Positions 6,513 to 15,076 of a stretch of 15,903 bases of DNA are shown here, one piece after another (position 1 is the stretch's first letter; each line of letters starts with the position of its first letter). The notes under the pieces are model-generated. The model saw nothing but the letters and a program-made list of their open reading frames with translations, was not told the origin of the DNA and made no database searches. Location of the stretch: contig DCIQ01000135.1 of assembly GCA_002317435.1 (NCBI GenBank), positions 34,120-50,022 on the forward strand, in the 5' to 3' direction. Origin of the DNA: Bacteroidales bacterium UBA1722 (GTDB lineage: Bacteria > Bacteroidota > Bacteroidia > Bacteroidales > UBA932). A program made the position numbers and the translations under genes.

Positions 6513-6839
6513 TTATTTGACGTCATTCTTTATATAATCGTCAATCTGACTGTCCAAAAACTGTATTTCCCGAATCAAGTTCCCCGAGACGTCTCTCTTC
6601 TTTTCTCTGAAAAACCAAACCAGACACTGGAGCGCCGCTGTCGCCAGATGGTCGAAAGAATCGTTGAATTTCAGTCTGCCCAAGTCCTGCATCCTGGCAT
6701 TCAATGTGTTGCAAGCCTTGCGGACCAGTTCTTCATCTTCCGGAGTTATAGTGAAACTATACTTGCGACCGGCTATCTCCACATTCACCTTCACCGTATT
6801 GTCTGTCTTCTCAGCCATATCTCTCCTGTTTTCAGTCAT
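6513..6839 (-). CDS. zapA: Cell division protein ZapA
   Basis: The 108-residue protein fits ZapA, the FtsZ-ring cross-linking factor. After a short charged N-terminus, VKVNVEIAGRKYSFTITPEDEELVRKAC (about 17-44) is the characteristic beta-hairpin plus first helix, with the typical I-GR-Y pattern and 'A-A-LN' helix. The rest is a long amphipathic helix ending in a coiled-coil-like tail (FLDSQIDDYIKNDVK). The length is normal. The ATG at 6839 overlaps the preceding gene by 8 nt; a second ATG at 6818 (MAEKTDN) would instead leave a 13-nt gap and is equally credible. It follows a small coiled-coil gene, a pairing seen widely beside zapA, and precedes the candidate 6S RNA. Confidence 0.88.
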   Translation of the reverse strand: MTENRRDMAEKTDNTVKVNVEIAGRKYSFTITPEDEELVRKACNTLNARMQDLGRLKFNDSFDHLATAALQCLVWFFREKKRDVSGNLIREIQFLDSQIDDYIKNDVK

Positions 6840-7128
6840 CGTTCAACAATGCCATGCACTTGTCTATCTGCTTCACCAGCCTGCCGATTTTTCTCTTGGC
6901 ATCCGTCACGTCATCAGAGGAAGACTTGAATGCTTCCATCAATTGGATATTATCTAATCTCTGTTCTAGTTCCTTTATTCTGCTATTATATTTATCTATT
7001 TTATTTTCAGCCTCCCGCAGTTTCGAGGAAAGTTCGGCATTGACCGCTTTCTGGGTTTCATACCTCTGAATCAGAATTTCTATTTTCCTCTTCAGGGAAG
7101 TCAACGCCGCCTTGTAACTTTCTTCCAT
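6832..7128 (-). CDS. Small coiled-coil protein upstream of zapA (ZapB-like)
   Basis: From the ATG at 7128 the product has 98 residues (MEESYKAALTSLKRKIEIL...). It is almost entirely heptad-patterned helix rich in Lys, Glu, Arg and Leu (SSKLREAENKIDKYNSRIKELEQRL in the middle), and ends MALLNDD. Small coiled-coil proteins beside ZapA often act as division-ring partners in the manner of ZapB, but no signature proves that here. A longer frame begins at 7170. I prefer 7128 because a perfect TATATTTG promoter box at 7148-7155 would place transcription start inside or after the longer version. It overlaps zapA by 8 nt and is the first gene of its transcription unit. Confidence 0.75.
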   Translation of the reverse strand: MEESYKAALTSLKRKIEILIQRYETQKAVNAELSSKLREAENKIDKYNSRIKELEQRLDNIQLMEAFKSSSDDVTDAKRKIGRLVKQIDKCMALLNDD

Positions 7129-7147
7129 ACTGCAAGCATACTTTTCG

Positions 7148-7155
7148 CAAATATA
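7148..7155 (-). promoter_or_regulatory. Promoter -7 box for the coiled-coil protein/zapA unit
   Basis: TATATTTG on the minus strand is an exact match to the Bacteroidota -7 element TAnnTTTG, 19 nt before the ATG at 7128. The -33 region is T-rich (complement of 7169-7174) but no TTTG lies at the usual distance. An 11-of-12 inverted repeat (7157-7196) begins immediately upstream of the box. Confidence 0.6.
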
Positions 7156-7156
7156 A

Positions 7157-7196
7157 AATCTTTTGACCAAAAAACAGCAGTATCGGCCAAAAGATT
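7157..7196. repeat. Inverted repeat between tex and the coiled-coil protein gene
   Basis: AATCTTTTGACC (7157-7168) and GGCCAAAAGATT (7185-7196) are complementary at 11 of 12 positions, separated by 16 nt. On the minus strand the repeat lies 26 nt after the tex stop and ends in TTTATATTT, so it may serve as a tex terminator. It also abuts the downstream -7 box, so it may instead be an operator. Confidence 0.55.
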
Positions 7197-7222
7197 CAAT
7201 TTCCGCACTTGAGAAACTCGAG

Positions 7223-9370
7223 TCAGCTTACAAGTTCCAGGGCGATTCTCTGCCTGCGCAGATCCACATCCACCACCCTGACCTTCACATGCTGATGAAT
7301 CCCCAGCACTTCCGAAGGAGAAGATATACGTCTGCCGTTACCCATCCTGGAGATGTGAATAAGCCCGTTCTGCTTGATGCCGAAATCCACGAACGCCCCG
7401 AAATCGGTTATATTGGTGACTATGCCAGGCAGTTCCATCCCGGTCTTCAAATCTTCGATGGTACGGATGTCATCGCTGAATTCCAGCACCTGGAAGGAGG
7501 CTCTCGGATCCCTGCCAGGCCGGGCAAGTTCCTGAAGGATATCGTTCAGAGTGGGAAGCCCCACCTCGTCGGTAATATATTTCTTCAGGTCTATGGCCCC
7601 TCTGACTTTTTCATCCCGGATAAGATCCGGTACGGTAACCCCCGCGTCCGCGGCCATCTTGCCTACTATGGAATATCTTTCGGGATGTACGGCGGTGTTA
7701 TCCAGCGGATCGGCAGCGTCGTGGATTCTCAGGAACCCGGCGCACTGCTCGAACACCTTGTCACCCAACCGTTTGACTTTAAGCAATTCCTTTCTCGAAG
7801 AAAAAGGTCCGTTGGCCGTTCTGTACTCCACTATATTCTGGGCGATGGCGGGACCGATGCCGGACACGTAACTCAAGAGATGTTTGCTGGCGGTATTGAG
7901 GTTCACCCCCACCGAGTTCACACAGTTCTCCACCACCCCGTCGAGACTCTCCTTCAGGAGATTCTGGTCCACATCATGCTGGTACTGCCCCACCCCTATC
8001 GATTTGGGGTCTATCTTCACAAGTTCAGCCAGAGGGTCCATTATCCTCCTCCCGATGGACACAGCCCCGCGGACCGTGACATCGTAGTCGGGAAATTCCT
8101 CCCGCGCCAGAGGGGATGCCGAATAGACCGAAGCACCGTCCTCGCTCACCGAATATACTTTTACGCCTTCCGGCAATGCCAGTTTCTTGACGAAAGCATC
8201 CGTCTCCCGCCCGGCGGTTCCATTGCCTATGGCAATAATCTCTATCTTATAGGCCTCCACCATCGCCGAAATCTTTTTCATCGCCTGGGTGCGTTCATTC
8301 TGCGGAGGATGAGGGTAAATGGTCTCGTTATGCAGAAGGACCCCCTGAGCGTCGAGGCAGACCACTTTGCACCCGGTTCTGAAACCGGGGTCGATAGCCA
8401 GCACCCGTTTCTGTCCAAGAGGGGGAGCCATAAGGAGCTGCTTCAGATTCTCACCGAAGAGGCGGATGGAGTCCAAATCGGCCTTCTCCTTGGCGGACCT
8501 GAGCGTCTCGTTCTCTATGGAAGGGTGCAGGAGCCGCTTGTATGAATCCTCCACGGCATAATCAAGCTGAAGGGCCGCCTCTTTCGACGGATGTCCTTTT
8601 CCACGAAGCACAAGGGAGTAAATTTCATCCATCCTGCGGTCAGCATCCACGTCCACCCTTACGCTCAGAATGCCTTCGGAAGCCCCGCGCAGCATAGCCA
8701 ATACCCGATGGGACGGCGCCTTGGCAAGATTCTCCGAAAAATCGAACCAGCTGCGGAATTTCTGGACTTCATCCGCCTCGGGATCCTTTCCCTTGGCCAG
8801 ACGGACCGCTATCCGCCCGTATTTGGCATAACTGTTCCTCAAAGATGTCCTCACGGGAGCGGATTCGGAAATCCACTCTGCCATAATGTCGCGGGCACCT
8901 TCCAGCGCCGCCTCCGCATCGGGGACATCCCCGCCGAGAAATTTGCGGGCCTCGTCCGCGGGGGATGCGCATCTGCACGCGAAGATGGCTTCCGCCAGAG
9001 GTTCCAGCCCCTTCTCCCTGGCGACGGACGCCTTGGTCTTCCGCTTGGGACGGAAAGGAAGATAAAGGTCCTCCAGTTCTCTGGAATCTATGCAACCTTC
9101 TATCTGTGAACGGAGTTCGTCAGTGAGCTTCCCCTGTTCCCCAATCGACTGCAGAATCGATTTCTTTCTCTTCTCAAGTTCCAGGAAACGGAGCCAGTGA
9201 TATTTCACCTCGGACACCTGAGTATCGTCCAGAGCCCCTGTCCTCTCCTTCCTGTAGCGGGAGATGAAAGGGACCGTCGCACCTTCCTCGAAAAGTTCCA
9301 CACAATGTTCCACCTGCCACGGCGCTACGGACAGCGCGGCACTGATACTGTCGATATAAATCTTTTCCAT
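7223..9370 (-). CDS. tex: RNA-binding transcriptional accessory protein Tex
   Basis: The 715-residue protein is close in length to other Tex proteins. The helical N-terminal region includes VPFISRYRKERTGALDD (33-49) and the LEDLYLPFRPKRKTKA block (99-114), both strongly conserved in Tex. A YqgF/RNase H-like domain starts at VLAIDPGFRTGCK (323-335). The helix-hairpin-helix part includes LLSYVSGIGPAIAQNIVEYR (498-517). An S1 RNA-binding domain occupies about 643-713 (GIVTNITDFGAFVDFG). Tex binds nucleic acid and associates with transcription. Its precise role varies by organism and it is not known to be an enzyme. The gene begins 8 nt after the ClC gene and probably shares its transcript. It ends 94 nt before the next gene. 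Confidence 0.97.
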   Translation of the reverse strand: MEKIYIDSISAALSVAPWQVEHCVELFEEGATVPFISRYRKERTGALDDTQVSEVKYHWLRFLELEKRKKSILQSIGEQGKLTDELRSQIEGCIDSRELEDLYLPFRPKRKTKASVAREKGLEPLAEAIFACRCASPADEARKFLGGDVPDAEAALEGARDIMAEWISESAPVRTSLRNSYAKYGRIAVRLAKGKDPEADEVQKFRSWFDFSENLAKAPSHRVLAMLRGASEGILSVRVDVDADRRMDEIYSLVLRGKGHPSKEAALQLDYAVEDSYKRLLHPSIENETLRSAKEKADLDSIRLFGENLKQLLMAPPLGQKRVLAIDPGFRTGCKVVCLDAQGVLLHNETIYPHPPQNERTQAMKKISAMVEAYKIEIIAIGNGTAGRETDAFVKKLALPEGVKVYSVSEDGASVYSASPLAREEFPDYDVTVRGAVSIGRRIMDPLAELVKIDPKSIGVGQYQHDVDQNLLKESLDGVVENCVNSVGVNLNTASKHLLSYVSGIGPAIAQNIVEYRTANGPFSSRKELLKVKRLGDKVFEQCAGFLRIHDAADPLDNTAVHPERYSIVGKMAADAGVTVPDLIRDEKVRGAIDLKKYITDEVGLPTLNDILQELARPGRDPRASFQVLEFSDDIRTIEDLKTGMELPGIVTNITDFGAFVDFGIKQNGLIHISRMGNGRRISSPSEVLGIHQHVKVRVVDVDLRRQRIALELVS

Positions 9371-9378
9371 ATAGTTTC

Positions 9379-11130
9379 TTACTCCTGTGTAACGTCACGC
9401 AGACGGTTCCTGTATGATGTAAAAATCTTCGATTTGGAGACGAAACCGACATACTTCCTCCCGGCATCCAGCACCGGAAGATTCCAAGCGCCGGTAGCCT
9501 CGAATTTCGCCATCACCGCATCCATCCTCTCATCTTCAAGCACGAAATCGGGGGCCATACTCATCAGTTCATATACGTGGACCGAGTCATATTTCTCCCG
9601 GTCGAACATTATGGAACGGATATCATCGAGGGAGATGAAGCCCTGGAAAACGCCGTTCTCATCCAGCACCGGAAAGAGATTTCTCCTGGACTTCGTGATA
9701 GCCCCGACCAGATCACCGAGGGTCGCTTCCATCCTTACGGGGATGAAATCAGTCTCCACCAGCGAAGATATGTGCAGCAGAGTAAGTACGGCGGAGTCGC
9801 TGTCGTGTGTCAGCAGTTCCCCCCTTCTCGCCAGACGCTTGGAATATATTGAATACGGTTCGAATATGCGGATTACCCCGAAAGCCACCAATGAAGTGAT
9901 AATCAGAGGCATCAACAATTCATACCCCCCTGTGATCTCCGCTATCAGGAAAATGGCGGTCATAGGCGCCTGCATGACTCCGGCCATCAGACCGGCCATC
10001 CCCACCAGCGCGAAGTTCGCCTCCGGCAATGTATGGATTCCCGTCAGATTTATGAATCTGGCGACCAGAAACCCTGCGATCCCGCCCACTATCAGCGTAG
10101 GACCGAACGTTCCGCCAACACCGCCTCCGGCATTCGTGAATGACATGGTCACCACCTTGGCCAGCATTATCACGAAGAAGAACGCCAGCAGAAGCCATCC
10201 GTTATCGAAAAAGACATCGAACATGCTGTCTCCCACAGCCTTCATCGGTGCACCGTTCAACATGTGCTCCAGACCGGTGTATCCTTCACCATAAAGGGGA
10301 GGGAACACATAGATGAGCACCCCCAGGGCGATGGAACTGACCAGCCATCTCAGATATGCATTCCCGATCGAATGGATCCTGTCCTCCATAAACATCGTCA
10401 TCCTGATGAAATACAGGGAGACCATACCGCAGAAAAGACCGAGAAATATGTAATACGGTATATTGGCCATCATGAACGGATCGATGGAAGTGGTGAAGGA
10501 GACATCGTATCCGAGAAGCAGATATGACACCGCAGCCGCGGTCACTGAAGAAGTGAGCAGCGGAAGGATGGAATTCATCGAAATATTGAACAGGAGTATC
10601 TCGAGAGTGAACAGGATTCCGGCCATCGGAGCCCTGAAAATCCCTGCGACAGCCCCGGCGGCCCCGCATCCGAGCAGGATGGTGATATTCTTGTACGAAA
10701 GTCCGAATTTTCTCCCCAGATTGGAGCCTATGGCGGCCCCGGTATAGACGATAGGAGCCTCAGCCCCCACCGAGCCTCCGAAACCTATGGTTATGGAGGA
10801 TGTCAATATCGATGAAAAAGTATTGTGGGGCCTTATTCTGGACTCATCGCTGGATACAGCGTGAAGCACCTTGGTGACCCCGTGGGAGATATCGTCACGT
10901 ATGACATACCGGACCAGAAGCATCGATATGAGCATCCCGAGACCGGGATACACGAAGAGCAGAAGATAATCCGTCCCTTCCGAAAACCAACCGGTAAGAC
11001 CTGACGATATCCAATGGATGAGAGTTTTCAGAAGCACGGCGGCGCCGCCGCTTCCAAGTCCCGTAAAAAAAGCGAGAATCAGCAGCCACTGATTCTCCGT
11101 AAGCTTTTTTAATCCGATACTCTCACGCAT
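9379..11130 (-). CDS. ClC-family chloride channel/transporter with two CBS domains
   Basis: The 583-residue protein has a ClC membrane domain (about 12-430) followed by two CBS modules (about 449-508 and 522-575), which commonly bind adenine nucleotides. The selectivity motifs are recognisable: GAEAP (122-126) with the gating glutamate Glu124, and GGGVGGTFGP (335-344). GGYELLMPLI carries the anion-coordinating tyrosine, Tyr403. The GSGIP motif is altered to ISHGVTKVL (81-89). By alignment from memory with E. coli ClC, FTLEILLF (174-181) puts Ile where the inner proton glutamate would be. This raises the question of channel versus H+-coupled exchange. It probably sits in the inner membrane and moves chloride or a similar anion. 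It starts 2 nt after the acidic-tail gene and ends 8 nt before tex. Confidence 0.92.
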   Translation of the reverse strand: MRESIGLKKLTENQWLLILAFFTGLGSGGAAVLLKTLIHWISSGLTGWFSEGTDYLLLFVYPGLGMLISMLLVRYVIRDDISHGVTKVLHAVSSDESRIRPHNTFSSILTSSITIGFGGSVGAEAPIVYTGAAIGSNLGRKFGLSYKNITILLGCGAAGAVAGIFRAPMAGILFTLEILLFNISMNSILPLLTSSVTAAAVSYLLLGYDVSFTTSIDPFMMANIPYYIFLGLFCGMVSLYFIRMTMFMEDRIHSIGNAYLRWLVSSIALGVLIYVFPPLYGEGYTGLEHMLNGAPMKAVGDSMFDVFFDNGWLLLAFFFVIMLAKVVTMSFTNAGGGVGGTFGPTLIVGGIAGFLVARFINLTGIHTLPEANFALVGMAGLMAGVMQAPMTAIFLIAEITGGYELLMPLIITSLVAFGVIRIFEPYSIYSKRLARRGELLTHDSDSAVLTLLHISSLVETDFIPVRMEATLGDLVGAITKSRRNLFPVLDENGVFQGFISLDDIRSIMFDREKYDSVHVYELMSMAPDFVLEDERMDAVMAKFEATGAWNLPVLDAGRKYVGFVSKSKIFTSYRNRLRDVTQE

Positions 11131-11132
11131 TA

Positions 11133-11465
11133 CTACTCATCGTCAGACTCTGATTCCTCCTTGAAACTCTCAGTACCTTCATCGGGGAACACGTCATCTC
11201 CTCCATTCTCTTCCGAATCAGAACCTTCCTCGTCGAAAATATCCTTCTCGGCATCATCATACCCGTCCACCTTCACAGGCATCTTTATCAGGTAAACCGC
11301 ATCCTCCGTAGAAATGGAGACAGCAGTGAATGAAGTTCCGTCGGGCTTGTCGACAGTCATCAGGTCCTCCATATAATCAGCATATCCCCTTGGATATTTT
11401 TCCTTAAAAAGTATCTGAAGCTCTTCAGACATCTTCTCGTAACTCACTATAACGCGTTTGGGCAT
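11133..11465 (-). CDS. Conserved-looking small protein with an acidic tail
   Basis: I do not recognise a named family with certainty. The 110-residue protein has a compact N-terminal part (MPKRVIVSYEKMSEELQIL, then KEKYPRGYADYMEDLMTV), followed by a beta-like stretch (TSFTAVSISTEDAVYLIKMPV). After residue 68 it turns into a low-complexity tail in which 21 of the last 42 residues are Asp or Glu. No signal peptide or membrane segment is seen. Similar short proteins with acidic ends are, as I recall, common as unnamed genes in Bacteroidota. It heads the unit that continues with the ClC gene (2-nt gap) and tex, and has a good Bacteroidota promoter 28-35 nt upstream. The role is unknown; acidic tails often mediate binding to basic proteins or mimic nucleic acid. 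Confidence 0.8.
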   Translation of the reverse strand: MPKRVIVSYEKMSEELQILFKEKYPRGYADYMEDLMTVDKPDGTSFTAVSISTEDAVYLIKMPVKVDGYDDAEKDIFDEEGSDSEENGGDDVFPDEGTESFKEESESDDE

Positions 11466-11499
11466 ATCTTAAAATATCTTTAGAATCGTATTGCGGATG

Positions 11500-11529
11500 C
11501 AATAATAAGGCTTTTTTAGGAATCACAAA
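11500..11529 (-). promoter_or_regulatory. Bacteroidota-type promoter for the acidic-tail protein/clc/tex unit
   Basis: On the minus strand, TTTG (11526-11529) is followed after 18 nt by TATTATTG (11500-11507), one mismatch from TAnnTTTG. The spacing fits the phylum consensus. Transcription would start near 11493, leaving a leader of about 28 nt before the ATG at 11465. It begins 10 nt before the end of the 75-nt gap after the YgiQ gene, which suggests a new unit starts here. Confidence 0.6.
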
Positions 11530-11540
11530 AAAATAACACT

Positions 11541-13265
11541 TCACTTGCGCATGAAAAAACACGATTTCTGCCTTTTCTTCCCGTCCTGCCTTCTCTCCAC
11601 GAAAAGAGGCTCGGAAGTTTTCGGATTCATCCCTGTGTAGAACATCACGGAAGAAGCAGTCATCGGAGTAGGCGTAAAGTCCTGAACCTGTTCGAGGGAG
11701 ACACCGTCAAGCGCCCTGTTCCGTGAAAGTCTCACCATATCCTCGTACCTGCATCCCGGATGGGAAGAAATAAAATACGGAACTATCTGATATTTCAGAG
11801 AAAACGACGTCACTATCTTTTCAAATTCTTCTCTCAGGCGGACGAACAGTCCGAAGGAAGGCTTGTTCATCAGTTTCAGAACATGATCTTCAGTATGTTC
11901 CGGAGCCACTTTCAGCCTTCCGGAAGTATGCCTGAGGACAAGTTCCTTCATATACTCGGCGGATGTTCCGTCCAGGAACCCGTTTTCGTCCAGAAACAGA
12001 TCATACCGGATACCGCTCCCTATGAAACTGTGCTTCACGCCGGGAACGGCATCTATCCTGTGATACAGTTCGAGCAGACGCCTGTGCGAATGGTTCAGAT
12101 TCGGGCACATCCCGGGGAAAAGGCAGGACTTCCTGACACATTTGGAGCATTTCAGGGGATCCTTCCCGTGCATGCCGTACATATTTGCCGTAGGCGCACC
12201 GACATCCGAAAGGACTCCGCGGAATTCGGGATGTGCCGTCACCGCCTTCACCTCCCGCAGCACCGACTCCTCCGAACGGTTCTGGATGAACCGCCCCTGA
12301 TGGGCCGCGATGGTACAGAAGGCACACCCTCCGAAACACCCCCTGTGTATATTCACGGAGTTCTTTATCATATCGTATGCCGGAATCCTCTTCCCCCTGT
12401 ATCTGGGATGGGGAAGCCTGGTATAGGGCAGGTCCCAGAAAGAGTCCATCTCCTGCTCCGTGGCGGGAGGATACGGCGGATTCACCGTGACGTACTTCCC
12501 TCCGACCGGTTCGACCAGCACGGAAGGATACATCCGGTTCGCCTCCCTCTCGATTATATCGAAATTCCCGGCGAAAGCCTTCCGGCTCCGCAGGCACTCC
12601 TCGAACGAATGAAGCACCAGCGCACCCTCCCTCTCATTCCTGTCAAGCAGAACCGCCGTCTGGGGGATATCGGTAAGATTTTTGCCTCCGGCAATACGGG
12701 CTGCCACCTCCGCCATAGGCCGCTCCCCCATTCCATAGACGAGGATATCGGCACCGCTGTCCACGAGCACCGACGGGAACAGCGAGTCACTCCAATAGTC
12801 ATAATGAGTGAGTCTCCTGAGGGAAGCTTCGATCCCCCCTATCACCAGCGGCACATCGGGATACAGGCTCTTGATGATGCGGGAATACGTACGGACCGCA
12901 TAGTCGGGACGATACCCCGCCCTCCCCTCCGGCGTATAGGCATCGTCACTGCGGAGACGTTTGTTGGCAGTATAGTGGTTCACCATGGAATCCATGGCTC
13001 CCGAAGTCACGGCGAAAAAGAGTCTTGGGAGTCCGAACTTCCTGAAATCTCTCAAGTCATCCCTCCAGTTGGGCTGCGGGACCACCGCCACCCTCAGACC
13101 TTCACGCTGAAGGACTCTCGCGATTACAGCCGCACCGAAAGAAGGATGGTCCACGAAAGCGTCCCCGCAGAAAAGGACTACATCCACATAATCCCATCCG
13201 AGGGCCGCCGCTTCCTTGACGGAAGTCGGAAACATATAACTATCTCCCACTTCCATCGCCGGCAT
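11541..13265 (-). CDS. YgiQ-family radical SAM protein
   Basis: The product is about 574 residues. The N-terminal region matches the YgiQ family (GWDYVDVVLFCGDAFVDHPSFGAAVI), with a cobalamin-binding-like fold and VIGGIEASLRRLTHYDYW. The radical SAM core starts at IHRGCFGGCAFC, a CX3CX2C cluster (Cys310, Cys314, Cys317), which should hold a [4Fe-4S] cluster that cleaves S-adenosylmethionine. A further cysteine group lies at about 367-382 (KCSKCVRKSCLFPGMC). Family members are widespread and their substrate is still unclear to me. I chose the ATG at 13265, whose A is shared with the argS TGA stop (TGATG). A GTG one codon earlier (13268) is possible. The overlap indicates co-transcription with argS. 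Confidence 0.93.
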   Translation of the reverse strand: MPAMEVGDSYMFPTSVKEAAALGWDYVDVVLFCGDAFVDHPSFGAAVIARVLQREGLRVAVVPQPNWRDDLRDFRKFGLPRLFFAVTSGAMDSMVNHYTANKRLRSDDAYTPEGRAGYRPDYAVRTYSRIIKSLYPDVPLVIGGIEASLRRLTHYDYWSDSLFPSVLVDSGADILVYGMGERPMAEVAARIAGGKNLTDIPQTAVLLDRNEREGALVLHSFEECLRSRKAFAGNFDIIEREANRMYPSVLVEPVGGKYVTVNPPYPPATEQEMDSFWDLPYTRLPHPRYRGKRIPAYDMIKNSVNIHRGCFGGCAFCTIAAHQGRFIQNRSEESVLREVKAVTAHPEFRGVLSDVGAPTANMYGMHGKDPLKCSKCVRKSCLFPGMCPNLNHSHRRLLELYHRIDAVPGVKHSFIGSGIRYDLFLDENGFLDGTSAEYMKELVLRHTSGRLKVAPEHTEDHVLKLMNKPSFGLFVRLREEFEKIVTSFSLKYQIVPYFISSHPGCRYEDMVRLSRNRALDGVSLEQVQDFTPTPMTASSVMFYTGMNPKTSEPLFVERRQDGKKRQKSCFFMRK

Positions 13266-15049
13266 CACATCCTCTCGGGCAGTGTGATTCCCAAAATGCC
13301 CATAGCCTTCACCAGAACACGGGCGATGACACTGATAAGGAGAAGACGCATGTTCCTGACGGATGAGTCCTCTTCCTTCATGATGGTAACGTCATGATAA
13401 TACTGATTGAACTCCTTGGCCAGTTCGTAGGCATAATTCGCCACAAGTGCGGGGGAATGTGCATTTCCGGCCTCGATTATCTTCGCCGGGAAGGAATTGA
13501 GAAGTTTCAGTATCTCTATCTCCTTGGGCAGAATCTGCACATCGTGACCGAGAGAAGGAGTACAACCCGCCTCGGCAGCCTTCCGGAGAATGGATTTTAT
13601 GCGGGCGTGGGTATATTGGACGAACGGTCCGGTATTACCGTTGAAATCTATGGACTCCTTCGGGTCGAACAGCATGGTCTTCTTCGGATCCACCTTGATG
13701 ATGAAATATTTAAGGGCACCGAGACCCAGTATCCTGAACAGTTCCTCCTGCTCTTCCTGCCCCATCCCGTCCAATTTTCCGAGTTCCCTGGATGTCTCCC
13801 CGGCCGTATCTATCATCTTTTCGATAAGGTCGTCGGCATCCACCACAGTCCCCTCACGCGATTTCATCTTACCCTCCGGAAGTTCCACCATCCCGTATGA
13901 AAGATGATATATGGCATCCGACCATTCGAATCCCAGCTTCTTAAGAATCAGTTTGAGAACCTGAAAATGATAATTCTGCTCATTCCCCACCACATATATC
14001 ATCTCATCGAGACTATACTCTTCGAATCTCTTCTCGGCGGTACCCAAATCCTGTGTCATATATACGGAAGTACCGTCGCTTCTCAGAAGAAGTTTCTGGT
14101 CCAGACCGTCAGAAGTGAGATCACACCATACCGAGCCATTCTCCTGACGATAGAACACACCCATATCAAGGCCTTTCTGCACAAGTGATTTACCCAGAAG
14201 ATAGGTCTCGGACTCATGGTAGATTCTGTCAAACGTAATACCCAGACTGTCATAGGTCTTATCGAACCCGTCATAAACCCATCCGTTCATGGTCTTCCAG
14301 AGAGCGATGGTCTCCGGATCCCCCTGTTCCCACTTGACAAGCATCTGCTGGGCTTCCTTCAGAATGGGTGCCTTCTTTCCCGCCTCTTCTTCGGATATGC
14401 CCTCCGTCTCCATTATCTCCTTCACTTCCGCCTTGTAGAGGTCATTGAATTTCACATAGCAGTCACCCACCAGATGGTCACCCTTTCGGCCCGACGTCTC
14501 CGGAGTCTGGCCGTTGAAGGCCTTCTTCCAGGCTATCATAGATTTGCAGATATGGATACCCCTGTCATTCACCAGATTGGCCTTGATGACATTATGCCCG
14601 TTGGCAGCCAGCAGTCTCGCCACGGATGCACCGAGAAGATTATTCCTGACATGTCCGAGGTGGAGCGGTTTGTTAGTGTTCGGAGAAGAAAACTCCACCA
14701 TGATGGTCTTTCCGGTGGGAGCGGCCTGACCGAAATCCGAATCAGCCGCGATGCCGCCGAACACCTCTCTCCAATATGACGGAGACAATTTGACATTCAG
14801 AAAACCCTTGACCACATTGTAGGTCTCTATCTCCTCCACATTATTCTTCAGCCACTCCCCTATCTCCTGACCTGTAGCCTCCGGAGCCTTATGGCTGGTT
14901 TTCAGATATGGGAAAGTAACTACTGTCACATCCCCTTCGAATTCTTTTCTGGTAGCCTGAATCTGGACAGGCAAATTTACGGCAGAAGCCCCGTAGAGGG
15001 CTTCCAACGCATTTTTAACCTTTTCAGAAATAAATGATTCCTGGTTCAT
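13265..15049 (-). CDS. argS: Arginine--tRNA ligase
   Basis: This 594-residue class I aminoacyl-tRNA synthetase attaches arginine to tRNA(Arg). The N-terminal additional domain (about 1-110) includes the FEGDVTVVTFPYLK region typical of ArgRS. The catalytic site has SPNTNKPLHLGHVRNN, with the HIGH-type motif HLGH at 130-133. The KMSKS counterpart is reduced to KMKSREGTVV (MKSREG 395-400), which is normal for ArgRS. The DALR anticodon-binding domain forms the C-terminus, with NGNTGPFVQYTHARIKSI (470-487) just before it, and ends GITLPERM. The length fits Bacteroidota ArgRS. It starts 27 nt after the peptidase gene and overlaps the YgiQ gene by 1 nt. Confidence 0.98.
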   Translation of the reverse strand: MNQESFISEKVKNALEALYGASAVNLPVQIQATRKEFEGDVTVVTFPYLKTSHKAPEATGQEIGEWLKNNVEEIETYNVVKGFLNVKLSPSYWREVFGGIAADSDFGQAAPTGKTIMVEFSSPNTNKPLHLGHVRNNLLGASVARLLAANGHNVIKANLVNDRGIHICKSMIAWKKAFNGQTPETSGRKGDHLVGDCYVKFNDLYKAEVKEIMETEGISEEEAGKKAPILKEAQQMLVKWEQGDPETIALWKTMNGWVYDGFDKTYDSLGITFDRIYHESETYLLGKSLVQKGLDMGVFYRQENGSVWCDLTSDGLDQKLLLRSDGTSVYMTQDLGTAEKRFEEYSLDEMIYVVGNEQNYHFQVLKLILKKLGFEWSDAIYHLSYGMVELPEGKMKSREGTVVDADDLIEKMIDTAGETSRELGKLDGMGQEEQEELFRILGLGALKYFIIKVDPKKTMLFDPKESIDFNGNTGPFVQYTHARIKSILRKAAEAGCTPSLGHDVQILPKEIEILKLLNSFPAKIIEAGNAHSPALVANYAYELAKEFNQYYHDVTIMKEEDSSVRNMRLLLISVIARVLVKAMGILGITLPERM

Positions 15050-15076
15050 CGTATATATATCGCTATTTATAATCCG

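Noticed and set aside
7129..7170. Longer start for the coiled-coil protein (14 extra residues, MVKRFYICEKYACS)
   Set aside because: The extension covers the perfect TATATTTG promoter box, and the extra residues do not fit the heptad pattern that begins at MEESYK.
7163..8545. 460-codon open frame antisense to tex
   Set aside because: Tex is unmistakable on the minus strand. The antisense product looks like a composition artefact, and its start lies in the intergenic inverted repeat.
11760..13397. 545-codon open frame antisense to the YgiQ gene
   Set aside because: It is a shadow of a well-recognised radical SAM gene. The translation is rich in His, Arg and Pro with no domain pattern, as expected from codon usage on the coding strand.
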